A stretch of DNA of 64,000 nt from Anaerobiospirillum thomasii (GTDB lineage Bacteria > Pseudomonadota > Gammaproteobacteria > Enterobacterales > Succinivibrionaceae). Shown one piece after another: positions 43,911 through 53,515 of this stretch. Each line of letters opens with the position of its first letter. Position 1 is the first letter of the stretch. Position numbers and translations under genes: made by a program. The stretch is taken from contig NZ_UAPU01000005.1 in assembly GCF_900445255.1 (NCBI RefSeq), positions 383,001 to 447,000 on the forward strand. The letters are read 5' to 3'. A model generated the notes under the pieces. That model was not told the origin of the DNA, did not search any database, and was given only the letters and a program-made list of their open reading frames with translations.

Positions 43911-46900
43911 TCACTCTACTGAAAAGAGCTCTTTTAACTGACGGTTTGAAAGGTCGCCAATCCAGTTTTCCCCTGCGTTTACCGTAAGCTCTGTCAACTC
44001 CTTTTTGCTTTGTATTATCTCATTAATCTTCTCTTCAAAGGTATTGGTACAGATTAAACGATACACATTGACATTGTGCTTTTGACCTATTCTGTATGCT
44101 CTGTCTGTTGCCTGATTTTCAACTGCAGGATTCCACCATAAATCATAATGGATTACGTTGGTGGCAGCTGTAAGATTCAAACCGGTACCGGCAGCACGCA
44201 GTGAGAGAATAAGGATCTTTTTGGATCTGTCATTTTGAAAAGTATCAACAATTCTGCTCTTTTCCTTCTGCCCAAGACCTCCGTGATAAAAATCAACATC
44301 CATATTGTAGCGTTTATGGCACCAGTACTTTAACAGCTCACCCATTTTAGTAAACTGCGTAAAAATAATGGCTTTCTGCCCTGCATCAATCATCTCATCT
44401 AAAAGAGCAAACAGACTCTCGCTCTTGCCTGTATCCTGCGGATCTATCATTGCAGGATCAAAATCCTTATCATCAAGCTCAAAAGTCTGAGGGCAATTGC
44501 AGATCTGTTTTAAAGATATAATCATCTCAAGCACCAATGCCAGACGATTGACCTCATCACTCTCAAGTCTGTGCAGAGCCGAGTTAACCTTGCTCTGATA
44601 CAGTGCCGCCTGACTTTTAGATAATGAACAATACTGATTAGTTGAGATTTTCTCAGGCAGATCATCAATAATGCTCTTGTCACTCTTTAGACGGCGCATT
44701 ACAAAAGGAGCAGTTATTCGTCTAAACTTGTCTACAGCTGAGGCATCACGATGTTTTTCAATAGGATTGGCATAATCACGCTTAAAATCAGACTCGCTGC
44801 CCAGAAGTCCAGGATTTACAAAGTCCATTATTGACCAGTACTCAGCAAGACGGTTTTCAACCGGTGTTCCTGACATGGCAATGCGACAGTCAGCATTTAT
44901 CTTCTTGATTTTCTTGAAGTTTGCTGTTTTTGAATTTTTAATGGCCTGAGCCTCATCTATAATGCACAGCCTGAAATTAACCTTGGCAAACTCTTTGTCA
45001 GCAGCACGCGTCATAACACCATAGGTGGTCAATACCACATGGCAGTTGGTATCAAGAGACTTTTTAGTACCATAAAAGACTTTAAAGTTAAGCTTTGGGG
45101 CAAATTTTTGCATTTCACGCTGCCAGTTTACAAGCAGTGATGATGGCACCACAATGAGAGCTGGATTGGTATCAAAACCCCCACACTCCCTTATTTTATC
45201 TAAAGTGGCAATAACCTGCAGAGTCTTGCCAAGACCCATATCATCGGCAATAATGGAGCCTATTGAGGCCTGAGTGTTTTTATAAAGCCAGGAAAAACCT
45301 CTTTTTTGATATTCACGCAAACTTGCCTGCAATGTGGAAGAGGCATCTGTCATTTTCTCTTTAAAAATAGTCTCTATAGCCTTTTGCATACTGTCAGTTA
45401 AAACAACAGTACTGCCCTCATACTCACCTGACAGAGCGGCTGCTATAAGAGCTATTGGCTTTGGATTGTCCCTGTTCTCCTCAAAGCGTTTTTTAAGGCG
45501 TGAGAGCTCTGTAGGATCCACATTGATAAAGTTCTCTTTATAACGCACCACACGATATTTAGAGGCCATGAGACTTTCAAAATCATCCTGACTTATCTGA
45601 CTGTCACCTATTGATAAATTAAAATCAAAGGACAAAAGACTTGCCAGATTGAGCATAGATGCCGAGTCAAAATCAAAATCGCCAACATCAAGCTGCAAGG
45701 AGCTTTGTGGCTTTAAAAGATGCTTTAGAGATTTTGGTACCACCATTGAGATACCTAAAAGCTTAAGAGCAGGCAGCGCATCAACTAACAGCGCCGCAAG
45801 AGTTTCAATACTGACTAAGGACTGATAATCAGTGCTTTTTAACACATCAGAAAGATTTGGTGCAATAGATTCAAGTCTGGCAATGGTTCTTAAACAGGCA
45901 AAACGTATATCATCATAAAAACTGTCATCTAATATATCCTTTAGATGGACAAAGCCGTTAGCCCCATCGCTTCTTTTGGTTTTAAAGCCAATATCAATAA
46001 CAATATCAGCACTTTCTTTTATACCATCTGGCAAAGAGCTCTTAGCGTCACTCTCATCTGCATCATCTACAACCTCTGTGTAGCTGTCATACACATCCTC
46101 TCTTTCATCATAGTTTGCAAAGTATGGAAGATTAGAGCGCTTTACAATAAGATCAGATCGTATCTGTCTGCTCTTTTTATCTAAAAGATCGGTTAAAACA
46201 ATAACAGGAGAAACCTCAAGCTCCTTTATAAATAAAGGCTGCAGCCAGGACTCAAGACGCAGTTTTATACCAGATGAGGCTGGTGTTTCTTCTATATCTA
46301 TGATCCTGCCTTCAAACAGAGCCTCAAGCTCAAAAGCATCATTTTCCTTTTTTTGATGTCTGTAGGCGTCACTTATAATACTTTGTATAAATACTGACAG
46401 AATAATAAGTCCTGCCTGATAGGCATCAAGAACAAAGTCCTCTGTTCTGTCAATTTTTAAAATATTTTTGCCAATTCCTGTGATACTGCTGCCTACATTT
46501 AATACCAGCTCTTTGATGTCATGATTTAAAATGGCAGGTATCCAGCGTATACGATACAGACCGTCAATACACTCATACATCTGCGGCATCACAGCCTTGG
46601 CTCCTACAAGCTTTAGAGCTATGTGCCATATATAATATAAAGACTCAAGCTCCTCTGTGGCATTTTCAAGATCGCGTGTACTTATAAAGCCTGAGAAAAG
46701 ATGATAAACAGGCAGACTCTTTGCGTCTGTATTATCATCGCAAAGAGTATAGATCTCTTTGGCGCCACTGCCCTTTGACGGATATATACATAAAGATACA
46801 GGAGATACTGCATACTCACCTAAGGAGTTGACCCTGATAAAAGGTTTCTTGTCTGTGCACTTTGAGAGTGAGACCAGATCTCTGTCAACCTTGCTTGATA

Positions 46901-47663
46901 AAAGAGCATGACTTAGCTTTACAGCCTTTTTAAGAACATCAGAGCAGATATCTCTTAAAGAGCCCTGTGTAAAGCCTGGCGGTGTATCGGTTAAAAGCTT
47001 TAAAATACCGTTTTCAAACTGATTTACTGCGCTTAAACTCAGCTCTCTTAACTTTTTAGTGTCATGACAGGCGTAAGCTTCAGATGGCTGTAAAAAAGAC
47101 ATCCATGAAGGTATTTCGCTCTGTTTGACCTCATCAAAGACAAAATTGCGCTGCTTGAGCTTTTCAAGAATATCAATGCCATGCAGCTCAAATAGAATAA
47201 AAGGATTGGCATCAATCTCTTTGCTGACAATATAAATAACGGCTGCAATATGTTTGCATGGTACTGCAAAATCAGGACAGGAGCATTTTAAGCTAAAATC
47301 GCGCCAGGATTTGGGAAAAATATTTATACCAAATTTATCGGCCAGAGTAGCCACCTGTGGATCAAGCTGCCTTGTGGCAAGTTTTGATAAAATCAAAGGC
47401 GATGAGGCTATTGCATCAATAAATTTATCTACACACTCCCCCTCAACTCTGTTGAGCTGTATTTTTACAGAGTAAAAAGGATCATAATTGCCCCTGACTC
47501 TGGCTTTAATCAGGCCTTTGGCAGTATCTATAGAAAAGTTATAGACTTTATCAGTGTTGGCATAACTCTTGCCTCGCGGTATACGGTTTTGATGATCTAT
47601 TCCACTAAGGGCATTGAGCCACTGCTGCCCCCACCATGTAGTTCCATAACTGTTGCGAGCCAT
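43911..47663 (-). CDS. SWIM zinc-finger and SNF2-family helicase
   Basis: The 1250-residue protein has a SWIM motif at 127-138 (CSC PDFAVP CKH; ligands Cys127, Cys129, Cys136, His138). A long poorly conserved middle follows, then a complete SNF2 ATPase: IADDMGLGKT for motif I, IIDEAQAIKN for motif II, AMSGTPVENR for III, IIFTQFTKMGELL for IV, and NLTAATNVIHYDLWWNPAVENQ with DRAYRIGQ for V and VI. Such proteins remodel protein-DNA complexes; bacterial members with SWIM domains are widespread and of uncertain role. An AGGA motif precedes the ATG. It is intact and stands alone. Confidence 0.92.
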   Translation of the reverse strand: MARNSYGTTWWGQQWLNALSGIDHQNRIPRGKSYANTDKVYNFSIDTAKGLIKARVRGNYDPFYSVKIQLNRVEGECVDKFIDAIASSPLILSKLATRQLDPQVATLADKFGINIFPKSWRDFSLKCSCPDFAVPCKHIAAVIYIVSKEIDANPFILFELHGIDILEKLKQRNFVFDEVKQSEIPSWMSFLQPSEAYACHDTKKLRELSLSAVNQFENGILKLLTDTPPGFTQGSLRDICSDVLKKAVKLSHALLSSKVDRDLVSLSKCTDKKPFIRVNSLGEYAVSPVSLCIYPSKGSGAKEIYTLCDDNTDAKSLPVYHLFSGFISTRDLENATEELESLYYIWHIALKLVGAKAVMPQMYECIDGLYRIRWIPAILNHDIKELVLNVGSSITGIGKNILKIDRTEDFVLDAYQAGLIILSVFIQSIISDAYRHQKKENDAFELEALFEGRIIDIEETPASSGIKLRLESWLQPLFIKELEVSPVIVLTDLLDKKSRQIRSDLIVKRSNLPYFANYDEREDVYDSYTEVVDDADESDAKSSLPDGIKESADIVIDIGFKTKRSDGANGFVHLKDILDDSFYDDIRFACLRTIARLESIAPNLSDVLKSTDYQSLVSIETLAALLVDALPALKLLGISMVVPKSLKHLLKPQSSLQLDVGDFDFDSASMLNLASLLSFDFNLSIGDSQISQDDFESLMASKYRVVRYKENFINVDPTELSRLKKRFEENRDNPKPIALIAAALSGEYEGSTVVLTDSMQKAIETIFKEKMTDASSTLQASLREYQKRGFSWLYKNTQASIGSIIADDMGLGKTLQVIATLDKIRECGGFDTNPALIVVPSSLLVNWQREMQKFAPKLNFKVFYGTKKSLDTNCHVVLTTYGVMTRAADKEFAKVNFRLCIIDEAQAIKNSKTANFKKIKKINADCRIAMSGTPVENRLAEYWSIMDFVNPGLLGSESDFKRDYANPIEKHRDASAVDKFRRITAPFVMRRLKSDKSIIDDLPEKISTNQYCSLSKSQAALYQSKVNSALHRLESDEVNRLALVLEMIISLKQICNCPQTFELDDKDFDPAMIDPQDTGKSESLFALLDEMIDAGQKAIIFTQFTKMGELLKYWCHKRYNMDVDFYHGGLGQKEKSRIVDTFQNDRSKKILILSLRAAGTGLNLTAATNVIHYDLWWNPAVENQATDRAYRIGQKHNVNVYRLICTNTFEEKINEIIQSKKELTELTVNAGENWIGDLSNRQLKELFSVE

Positions 47664-47746
47664 GATACAATCCTATGTTTAAACGTAAAATGTAATGCAT
47701 CTATACTAGATAAATGATAGGTGATTGTCTAGAGCAAAGATGCTGA

Positions 47747-48562
47747 CTAGACCTTTATCTCATAGCGCAAAAGATAGCTGTTATCACTCATAGGCTGCAG
47801 ATAAAAGGCATCATAGTAGGTAAAAATATCAGACTGTATCTTAAAGCCCTGCTCTTTAAGACTTTGAATAAAGGACAGCGTATAGCGCACATGCCCCTCG
47901 TCTGTATCATGATGAAAGATACAGGCATAATGCCCCTTAGCTCTACGTTTTAGCTCAAAACACTCAGGCACACTGTCTTTTGAGCCCATAGCCCTGCACA
48001 AAAAGCCCTTGTAGATAACAGATCCTTTAGCTGCGGCGCTTTTCTTTATAAGCGTGCCTACAGGCTGATACTCAAAGTATGAGCTAAGCCTGCTGTCCTT
48101 TAAATACTGCGATAAAAAATTAACCGTCTCTTTGGTGCTGGCTATAACACTGTGCTGTTTTTGAATAAAGCCATAGCTTATGGCCTCATAATCTTTAAAA
48201 AACAGTCTGTCACAACCCTGATCTTTATAATCTGTAGCCACACACTGCAGCGACTCTAGCATCAAGATCTTGGCATCTATCTCATCTCTTTGCCTTTTGA
48301 GAGACACTAGGGCCGTAGCCATAATGTTGTCAGAGAGCTCCTTGCTCTCAAGCTGTCCTTTAACCTGTGACAGATCGTATCCGGCCCCTTTTAGCACTCT
48401 AATATAGTCAAAGCGGTAATACTGCTCAAGAGCATAATATCTATAGCCGCTTTTTGAGATAAAGGCAGGCTTTAAAAGATTGTGCCTGTCATAGTACAAA
48501 AGCGTATCCTTGGTGGTGCCGCACAGCGAGGCAAAATCACTGATTTTAATTAAATTGGGCAT
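47747..48562 (-). CDS. MerR-family regulator with GyrI-like effector domain
   Basis: The 271-residue protein starts with a MerR winged helix (ISDFASLCGTTKDTLLYYDRHNLLKP, then SGYRYY and a dimerisation helix). It continues into a C-terminal domain of the GyrI/BmrR type that commonly binds hydrophobic drugs. The gene is divergent from an MFS transporter whose promoter has the 19-bp spacer that MerR proteins act upon. It therefore probably activates that transporter when a toxic compound is bound. The compound is not known. Confidence 0.88.
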   Translation of the reverse strand: MPNLIKISDFASLCGTTKDTLLYYDRHNLLKPAFISKSGYRYYALEQYYRFDYIRVLKGAGYDLSQVKGQLESKELSDNIMATALVSLKRQRDEIDAKILMLESLQCVATDYKDQGCDRLFFKDYEAISYGFIQKQHSVIASTKETVNFLSQYLKDSRLSSYFEYQPVGTLIKKSAAAKGSVIYKGFLCRAMGSKDSVPECFELKRRAKGHYACIFHHDTDEGHVRYTLSFIQSLKEQGFKIQSDIFTYYDAFYLQPMSDNSYLLRYEIKV

Positions 48563-48612
48563 AATTAAAAATTTTTAAGATTTAATCATTGATATTTAAT
48601 ATATTTTTATAA

Positions 48613-48643
48613 TTGACTCTTGTCCTTGACAGTAGTTTATACT
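48613..48643 (+). promoter_or_regulatory. MerR-type promoter of the MFS gene (19-bp spacer with dyad)
   Basis: The -35 box TTGACT (48613) and -10 box TATACT (48638) are separated by exactly 19 bases. Within and around the spacer, ACTCTTGTC and GACAGTAGT are inverted with 7 of 9 matching. This is the classical MerR-activated promoter design. Confidence 0.75.
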
Positions 48644-48679
48644 CCATATCCACTTTGTGTTCAAGAATATGGGGTTAAA

Positions 48680-49870
48680 ATGTCATTACATGAGCTAAAA
48701 ATCAAAAAACTTTCTCTGGCATATTTTTTCTTACTGCCAGGTCTTAGCTATGGAATTTTAACTTCACGTATGCCCTCCTTAAAAGGACAGATAGAGGCCC
48801 TGGACAGCGATATTGGCTTTTTACTTTTGTCTTTTGGCCTCTCTGGCGTGCTCTCACTGTCCATGGCCTCATTTATCATACGTATCTTCAGCGCCACATC
48901 TATTTTAAAACTTGCCGTCTTTCTCTTTATTGCAGGAGACTGTGCCTTGGGTCTGTGTCAAAACATGCTGCAGGCTGTTATCTGTATGATAACCATAGGC
49001 TTTGCCTTTGGCATTATTGATGTGTGTATCAATATCCTGGGTATTAGGCTTGAGAGCACCTATCAGGTCTCATGTATGGGCTTTTTGCACGGTGCCTACG
49101 CCATAGGCGGTTTGGGTGGTGCACTTTTAGGATCATTATGTGCAGCCTTTAATCTCAATCTTTTTATAAACTATACAGCTATCTTCTTTATCTACAGTAT
49201 TTTCACCTTTACAGCCTTCTCCCACCTTATAACTAAAACCAAGGAGCAGCCAGAGACTAAAAACAAAGATAAGAACAAAGCCAGAATATGGGCCAGTCTG
49301 CCTCTGTTTATCATCTGCCTTGGTCTTTTAAACGGCATTTCCTACGCTATTGAAGGCTCTATGGCCGAATGGGGATCTATTTTGCTGCATGAGGAAAAAG
49401 GCGCCAGTCAGTCACTCTCAGCCCTGCTTTATGCTGCCATGTGCCTGTCTTTGACCATGACCCGTCTTGTCATAGACAGAATAAGATCAAAGGTATCTGA
49501 CTATAAAATCCTGCTCACAGCTGCCTGTATTGTGGCAGTCACCACACTTGCAGGACTGCATGCCACCAATCCTTATCTGTGCCTACTGCTCTTTTGCCTC
49601 ATGGGTATAGGAGCCGCTCCTGTAAGTCCTATTCTTTTTTCAAAGGCAGGTGCGCAAAAAACTCTTAATGCAGAAAGCGCCACTTCCATTGTAGCTGCCA
49701 TATCCTATTCAGGCCTGCTCTTCTTTCCGCCGTTTATTGGCTTTATGGCGCAGATGTATACACTGCAGATAGCTTTACATATAGTTATTATCTTTGCACT
49801 TATCATTGGCGCAGGCTCATTTTTAATCAGACATGTGGACATAAAAAACAGCATTGTCAGAAAATATTAA
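48680..49870 (+). CDS. MFS transporter (YbjJ-like)
   Basis: The protein has about 396 residues and 12 membrane segments, beginning MSLHELKIKKLSLAYFFLLPG. LPGLSYGILTSRMPSLK and FGIIDVCINILG are typical of the YbjJ-like subgroup of the major facilitator family. Efflux of the compound sensed by the divergent MerR regulator is the likely function. The ATG at 48680 follows GGGG by six bases. A longer frame from 48620 would place the start codon inside the promoter and is rejected. Confidence 0.85.
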   Translation: MSLHELKIKKLSLAYFFLLPGLSYGILTSRMPSLKGQIEALDSDIGFLLLSFGLSGVLSLSMASFIIRIFSATSILKLAVFLFIAGDCALGLCQNMLQAVICMITIGFAFGIIDVCINILGIRLESTYQVSCMGFLHGAYAIGGLGGALLGSLCAAFNLNLFINYTAIFFIYSIFTFTAFSHLITKTKEQPETKNKDKNKARIWASLPLFIICLGLLNGISYAIEGSMAEWGSILLHEEKGASQSLSALLYAAMCLSLTMTRLVIDRIRSKVSDYKILLTAACIVAVTTLAGLHATNPYLCLLLFCLMGIGAAPVSPILFSKAGAQKTLNAESATSIVAAISYSGLLFFPPFIGFMAQMYTLQIALHIVIIFALIIGAGSFLIRHVDIKNSIVRKY

Positions 49871-49939
49871 ACTCTCTTCTTTGTTAATCACTGCTTTTAT
49901 ACTATGCTAAAGGCAGTGATATATAAGATGAGATAAGTT

Positions 49940-51085
49940 ATGTATAAGATGCAGCTGCCAGAGAGCAAAACTATTGAAACATCAAAAATTGCCGGCATCT
50001 TTTTAAATGTAACCAACAGCTATAAATACTATTTTTTTATAGCTATACTTTATATTCTGCAAAAAAGAGCCTGCAGCGATCAGACTTTAGCTCTTAAAGG
50101 CTGCAAAATTGAGGCAAAAGAGATTGCATCTACCATGTTAGGCCTCGCCTGGCATGCTAAAACTGTATATAACCTAAACTTTGGCACGCAGGATACACTA
50201 TCTGCCAAAATTGATATCTTAAAAGGCACGCTTGATATCAAAGAGCATTTAAGCTCTCAAGCTGTTATTGAACAGATCCGTGGCAGCAAAGATCTGCCTG
50301 CTATAAAAAAGCTTTTAAAAGATCTTTTAAAGTACGTGCCTGTAAAGTTTCTCTCACCATGGACTGGCTCTAGAAAAGATACAGGCCCAGAAAATCTTGA
50401 GATCGGCCGTCTATCCTGCAGCCCCATAATCAATGCCCCATACAGACTTAATTTAAATGACGGCGGCACAATCTGTCTTTCTATTGAGCTTTATGCGCAC
50501 TATTGTGAGTATTTTTTAACAAATTATCCAATTTTAATGGATTTTAGCTATTACAATCTGGCGCAGTATCTGCAAAGATTAAATCTGTGCACCCCAAATC
50601 TGCTGCAGAAAATCATCTATCAGAAAGATAGAGACTCTATGACAGCTCAAAGAGACATATTTACAAGATTTATGCAGTATCATAAGTCACTGCAGTGCAT
50701 CTATACGCAAAAAATTATTGATATCAATAACTTTGCCCTTGATCATTTTATGCCATGGTCCTTTGTGGCCCACAATCAAATCTGGAATCTTATCCCTGTT
50801 GAGCAGAGTATAAACAGCATCAAATCCAATCGTATACCCAACCTCGATCTCTATCTTAAAGACTTTGCAAAAGTGCATCATGCCTTGATTAAAGATTTTG
50901 AAGATCATAAATTCAAAGGTCTCAATACAGCCAATCTTGAGACCATGAAATCATATAATACCTTAGGCTACAGCTCAAAAGAGCTGTCTTTAATGGATGA
51001 CAGGAGCTTTTATGACACCATGCTCTCTGTCATGAAGCCCCTGTCAGTGCAGGCTTTGTACTCAGGCTTTAATTTATTTGGCTAA
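49940..51085 (+). CDS. HNH endonuclease-like protein
   Basis: The 381-residue protein carries an HNH pattern near residues 262-300: ALDHFMPWSFVAHNQIWN, then LIPVEQSINSIKSNRIP. Here Asp-His begin the motif and the later Asn residues complete it, in the style of the DHxxPxS...N...N subgroup shared with restriction and CRISPR-type HNH domains. The N-terminal 250 residues are helical and I do not recognise them. No methylase is nearby, so an orphan nuclease with a defence or mobile role is possible. Its end overlaps the convergent macro-domain gene by four bases. Confidence 0.7.
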   Translation: MYKMQLPESKTIETSKIAGIFLNVTNSYKYYFFIAILYILQKRACSDQTLALKGCKIEAKEIASTMLGLAWHAKTVYNLNFGTQDTLSAKIDILKGTLDIKEHLSSQAVIEQIRGSKDLPAIKKLLKDLLKYVPVKFLSPWTGSRKDTGPENLEIGRLSCSPIINAPYRLNLNDGGTICLSIELYAHYCEYFLTNYPILMDFSYYNLAQYLQRLNLCTPNLLQKIIYQKDRDSMTAQRDIFTRFMQYHKSLQCIYTQKIIDINNFALDHFMPWSFVAHNQIWNLIPVEQSINSIKSNRIPNLDLYLKDFAKVHHALIKDFEDHKFKGLNTANLETMKSYNTLGYSSKELSLMDDRSFYDTMLSVMKPLSVQALYSGFNLFG

Positions 51086-51609
51086 AGAGTAAACTCATCG
51101 CCGCGATTAAGCGCAAGATAGCTGTCATACTCCTCCTGCCTAAAACAGCACAGATAAATCTCAAGATTTGCATCCTTATGCTCTGCGGCCCATTTTTCAA
51201 GAGAGTTTATGACAACATCTGCCGCCTTGTTTAAAGGATAGGAGTACACACCTGTTGAAATACATGGAAAGGCTATGGAGCTGCAGCTGTTGGCAAGAGC
51301 CAGATTTAAGGCACTGCTGTAACATGAGCCTAAAAGCTGTGGATCAGATGTTCGGCCTGAATAGACAGGACCTACAGCATGAATTATATATTTTGCCGTC
51401 TTTATATTGTAGGCTTTGGTGATTTTAGCCGATCCTGTTTCACAGCCGCCTAAAGCAGAGCATGCCTTTAGTAAATCAGGACCTGCCATGTTATGAATGG
51501 CACCATCCACGCCGCCACCGCCTAAAAGTGATGTATTGGCAGCATTGACAATAGCATCACACTTGGTTAACACCACACTCTGTTTGAGAATATGTACATT
51601 ACAGGTCAT
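51082..51609 (-). CDS. Macro-domain ADP-ribose/O-acetyl-ADP-ribose hydrolase
   Basis: The 175-residue protein is a single macro domain: CDAIVNAANTSLLGGGGVDGAIH near the start with the ligand-binding loop, GSAKITKAYNI, YIIHAVGPVY, and the second loop FPCISTGVYSYPLNKAA. This is the MacroD/YmdB type that removes ADP-ribose or deacetylates O-acetyl-ADP-ribose. The ATG at 51609 has a very strong GGAGG site; the 42 additional codons upstream have no family counterpart. Confidence 0.92.
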   Translation of the reverse strand: MTCNVHILKQSVVLTKCDAIVNAANTSLLGGGGVDGAIHNMAGPDLLKACSALGGCETGSAKITKAYNIKTAKYIIHAVGPVYSGRTSDPQLLGSCYSSALNLALANSCSSIAFPCISTGVYSYPLNKAADVVINSLEKWAAEHKDANLEIYLCCFRQEEYDSYLALNRGDEFTL

Positions 51610-51790
51610 AGGCGCCTCCTTTTTAGACACAGCTACAACATAGCACAGTAGATCTTTTATGTATATGTAGGATATACGCAAAGTCTGATAATATTTTTTT
51701 AAGCTTTGGCACACTTTTTTCATAAATGGAGTCATTAGTATAAGCTTGCCACTTACGGCAAAATCTAACAGTAAAAATAGGAGAGAAAAA

Positions 51791-52729
51791 ATGGCTCTTT
51801 ATGTTAATACTAACGTGTCATCGATTAATGGTCAGAGAAAATTGACCAATGCCACCAATGCGCTTAACGTTTCATACCAAAGACTGGCATCTGGTCTTAG
51901 AATCAACTCAGCCAAAGACGATGCTGCAGGACTTCAGATCTCTGACAGATTAACCTCACAAATCAATGGTTTAGGTCAGGGAAACCGTAATTGCAACGAC
52001 GGCATAGCTTTCTCCCAAACTATTGAAGGCGCCATGGATGAGATGACCAATATGCTGCAGCGTGTCAGAACTCTCTCCATTCAGGCAGCTAACGGTACCT
52101 ATTCACAGGAAGACAGAAAATCCATTCAGCAGGAAATCACACAGCTGTCACACGAGCTGACCCGTATTGCCTGTAAGACCACCTATGCCGGCAAGCAGGT
52201 ACTGGCAGGATATAGAACAGGAGCCATATCAAACTCAGCTAATACCATTATCGGCTCAGATGGCAAGGTAACCTTCCAGGTTGGTGCCAATGCCAATGAC
52301 ACCATTGCTGTTACCAATATGTCAAACGGCTTTATGTTCTCCATGTTAGCCGATGCTGCAGGTATTACAGGCGCTACATTTGGTCAGGCAGGTGTTGGTG
52401 TTCAAAAAGACGGTAATATACCAAGATTTTCTGTATCAACACAGTCTATGGCTCAGTATACCCTAGCCTCTGTTGACAATTTTATTCAGGTTATTGACTC
52501 CAAGCGCGCCGAGCTTGGTGCCATACAGAACCGTATGGAATCAACCATAAGAAATCAGGCCAACATTCAGGAAAATGAATCTGATGCCCGTTCACGTATC
52601 CGTGATACGGACTTTGCAGAGGAAACCGCATCATTAACTGCAAATCAGATATTGCAGCAGGCTTCACAGACTATTTTATCTCAGGCCAATCAGAGACCAC
52701 AGATTGCCCTGTCACTTTTAGGCGGTTAA
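51791..52729 (+). CDS. fliC: Flagellin
   Basis: The 312-residue protein has the conserved flagellin ends: ALYVNTNVSSINGQRKLTNA, LASGLRINSAKDDAAGLQIS and, at the C-terminus, SRIRDTDFAEETASLT then ILQQASQTILSQANQ. The central variable part is short. An AGGAGA site precedes the ATG; the upstream part of the frame is leader. It is secreted by the flagellar export system and forms the filament. Two Cys residues (68 and 128) stand in the normally Cys-free conserved N-terminal region. No other flagellar gene is near. Confidence 0.93.
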   Translation: MALYVNTNVSSINGQRKLTNATNALNVSYQRLASGLRINSAKDDAAGLQISDRLTSQINGLGQGNRNCNDGIAFSQTIEGAMDEMTNMLQRVRTLSIQAANGTYSQEDRKSIQQEITQLSHELTRIACKTTYAGKQVLAGYRTGAISNSANTIIGSDGKVTFQVGANANDTIAVTNMSNGFMFSMLADAAGITGATFGQAGVGVQKDGNIPRFSVSTQSMAQYTLASVDNFIQVIDSKRAELGAIQNRMESTIRNQANIQENESDARSRIRDTDFAEETASLTANQILQQASQTILSQANQRPQIALSLLGG

Positions 52730-52770
52730 TACATTATTTTAAGCTTTCTCTCCTGAGCAATATGCTCATT

Positions 52771-52800
52771 GGCCAGAGAGTTTATTCTCTGGCCCTTTTT
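52771..52800 (+). terminator. Intrinsic terminator of the flagellin gene
   Basis: GGCCAGAGA and TCTCTGGCC form a perfect 9-bp stem around a 6-base loop, followed by CTTTTT. It lies 42 bases after the flagellin stop. Confidence 0.9.
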
Positions 52801-52842
52801 AAAGCTTAAAAGCAGAATATAAGGCAGTCTCTGCCTTAGTGC

Positions 52843-53286
52843 CTATTGTACTTTCTTTAGAATATACAGATCGCGCATAGGCTCTAAAGGCTCAGATCCA
52901 TCCTCTGATACACGCAGAAGATTACCGTCATCTAAGAGTTTAAAATATGTTTCATTGCCTGAAGATGGTGTTATCAGCGTAACAATATCATCATCTATCT
53001 TATACACACCACTCTCCATAAAAGCCATATCACTTATAGAGCTCTTATCGGCACTGCCAATATAGGTGGTCTTTAAATCATAGGTAGTATCTGCATTAAT
53101 ACTTAAATTAAGTTCAATACCCTCACAGCTGGCACATGGGGTTACACCGCTGTACAGACCAATAAATGGTGCGGCCTTGGCCACCTGCTCCTTTTGAGCC
53201 TCCTCTGGTGGCTGTGGAGATGATGAGCTGCAGGCTGTTAAAACAGCTGTACCTAAAACTATGGCAAGCAATGCTTTTTTATACAT
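52843..53286 (-). CDS. NlpE-like N-terminal-domain lipoprotein
   Basis: The 147-residue protein starts with a lipoprotein signal (MYKKALLAIVLGTAVLTAC; lipobox LTAC, Cys19). The mature part resembles the N-terminal lipocalin-like domain of NlpE: FIGLYSGVTPCASCEGIELNL with the CxxC pair, and then a beta-rich body. NlpE senses envelope or copper stress through the Cpx pathway; this shorter form has only the first domain. The ATG at 53286 follows AAAGGA; the longer frame to 53397 is not supported. Confidence 0.78.
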   Translation of the reverse strand: MYKKALLAIVLGTAVLTACSSSSPQPPEEAQKEQVAKAAPFIGLYSGVTPCASCEGIELNLSINADTTYDLKTTYIGSADKSSISDMAFMESGVYKIDDDIVTLITPSSGNETYFKLLDDGNLLRVSEDGSEPLEPMRDLYILKKVQ

Positions 53287-53515
53287 ATGTTTTTCCTTTG
53301 TCATCATAAAGTTAAGGAGCAATATAATACATTTTTCAGTGCAAATACAGCTAAATATACAAAGGCCATAAATTTTATAGATCCTGCTGCCAGCCATTAC
53401 AAGACAGTCTGTATAGATGTTGCACTGTTAGATTTTACAAATTGGTGCAGATCTTGAGCATTAAGAATAATGTTTGTATAGTTTAGCTACTTTAACAGTC
53501 ACGGACTTTTTTTTC

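Noticed and set aside
51706-51726. Sigma-54 promoter for flagellin (TTGGCAC followed by TTTCA)
   Set aside because: The -12 GC is missing, so the match is too weak to report as a feature.
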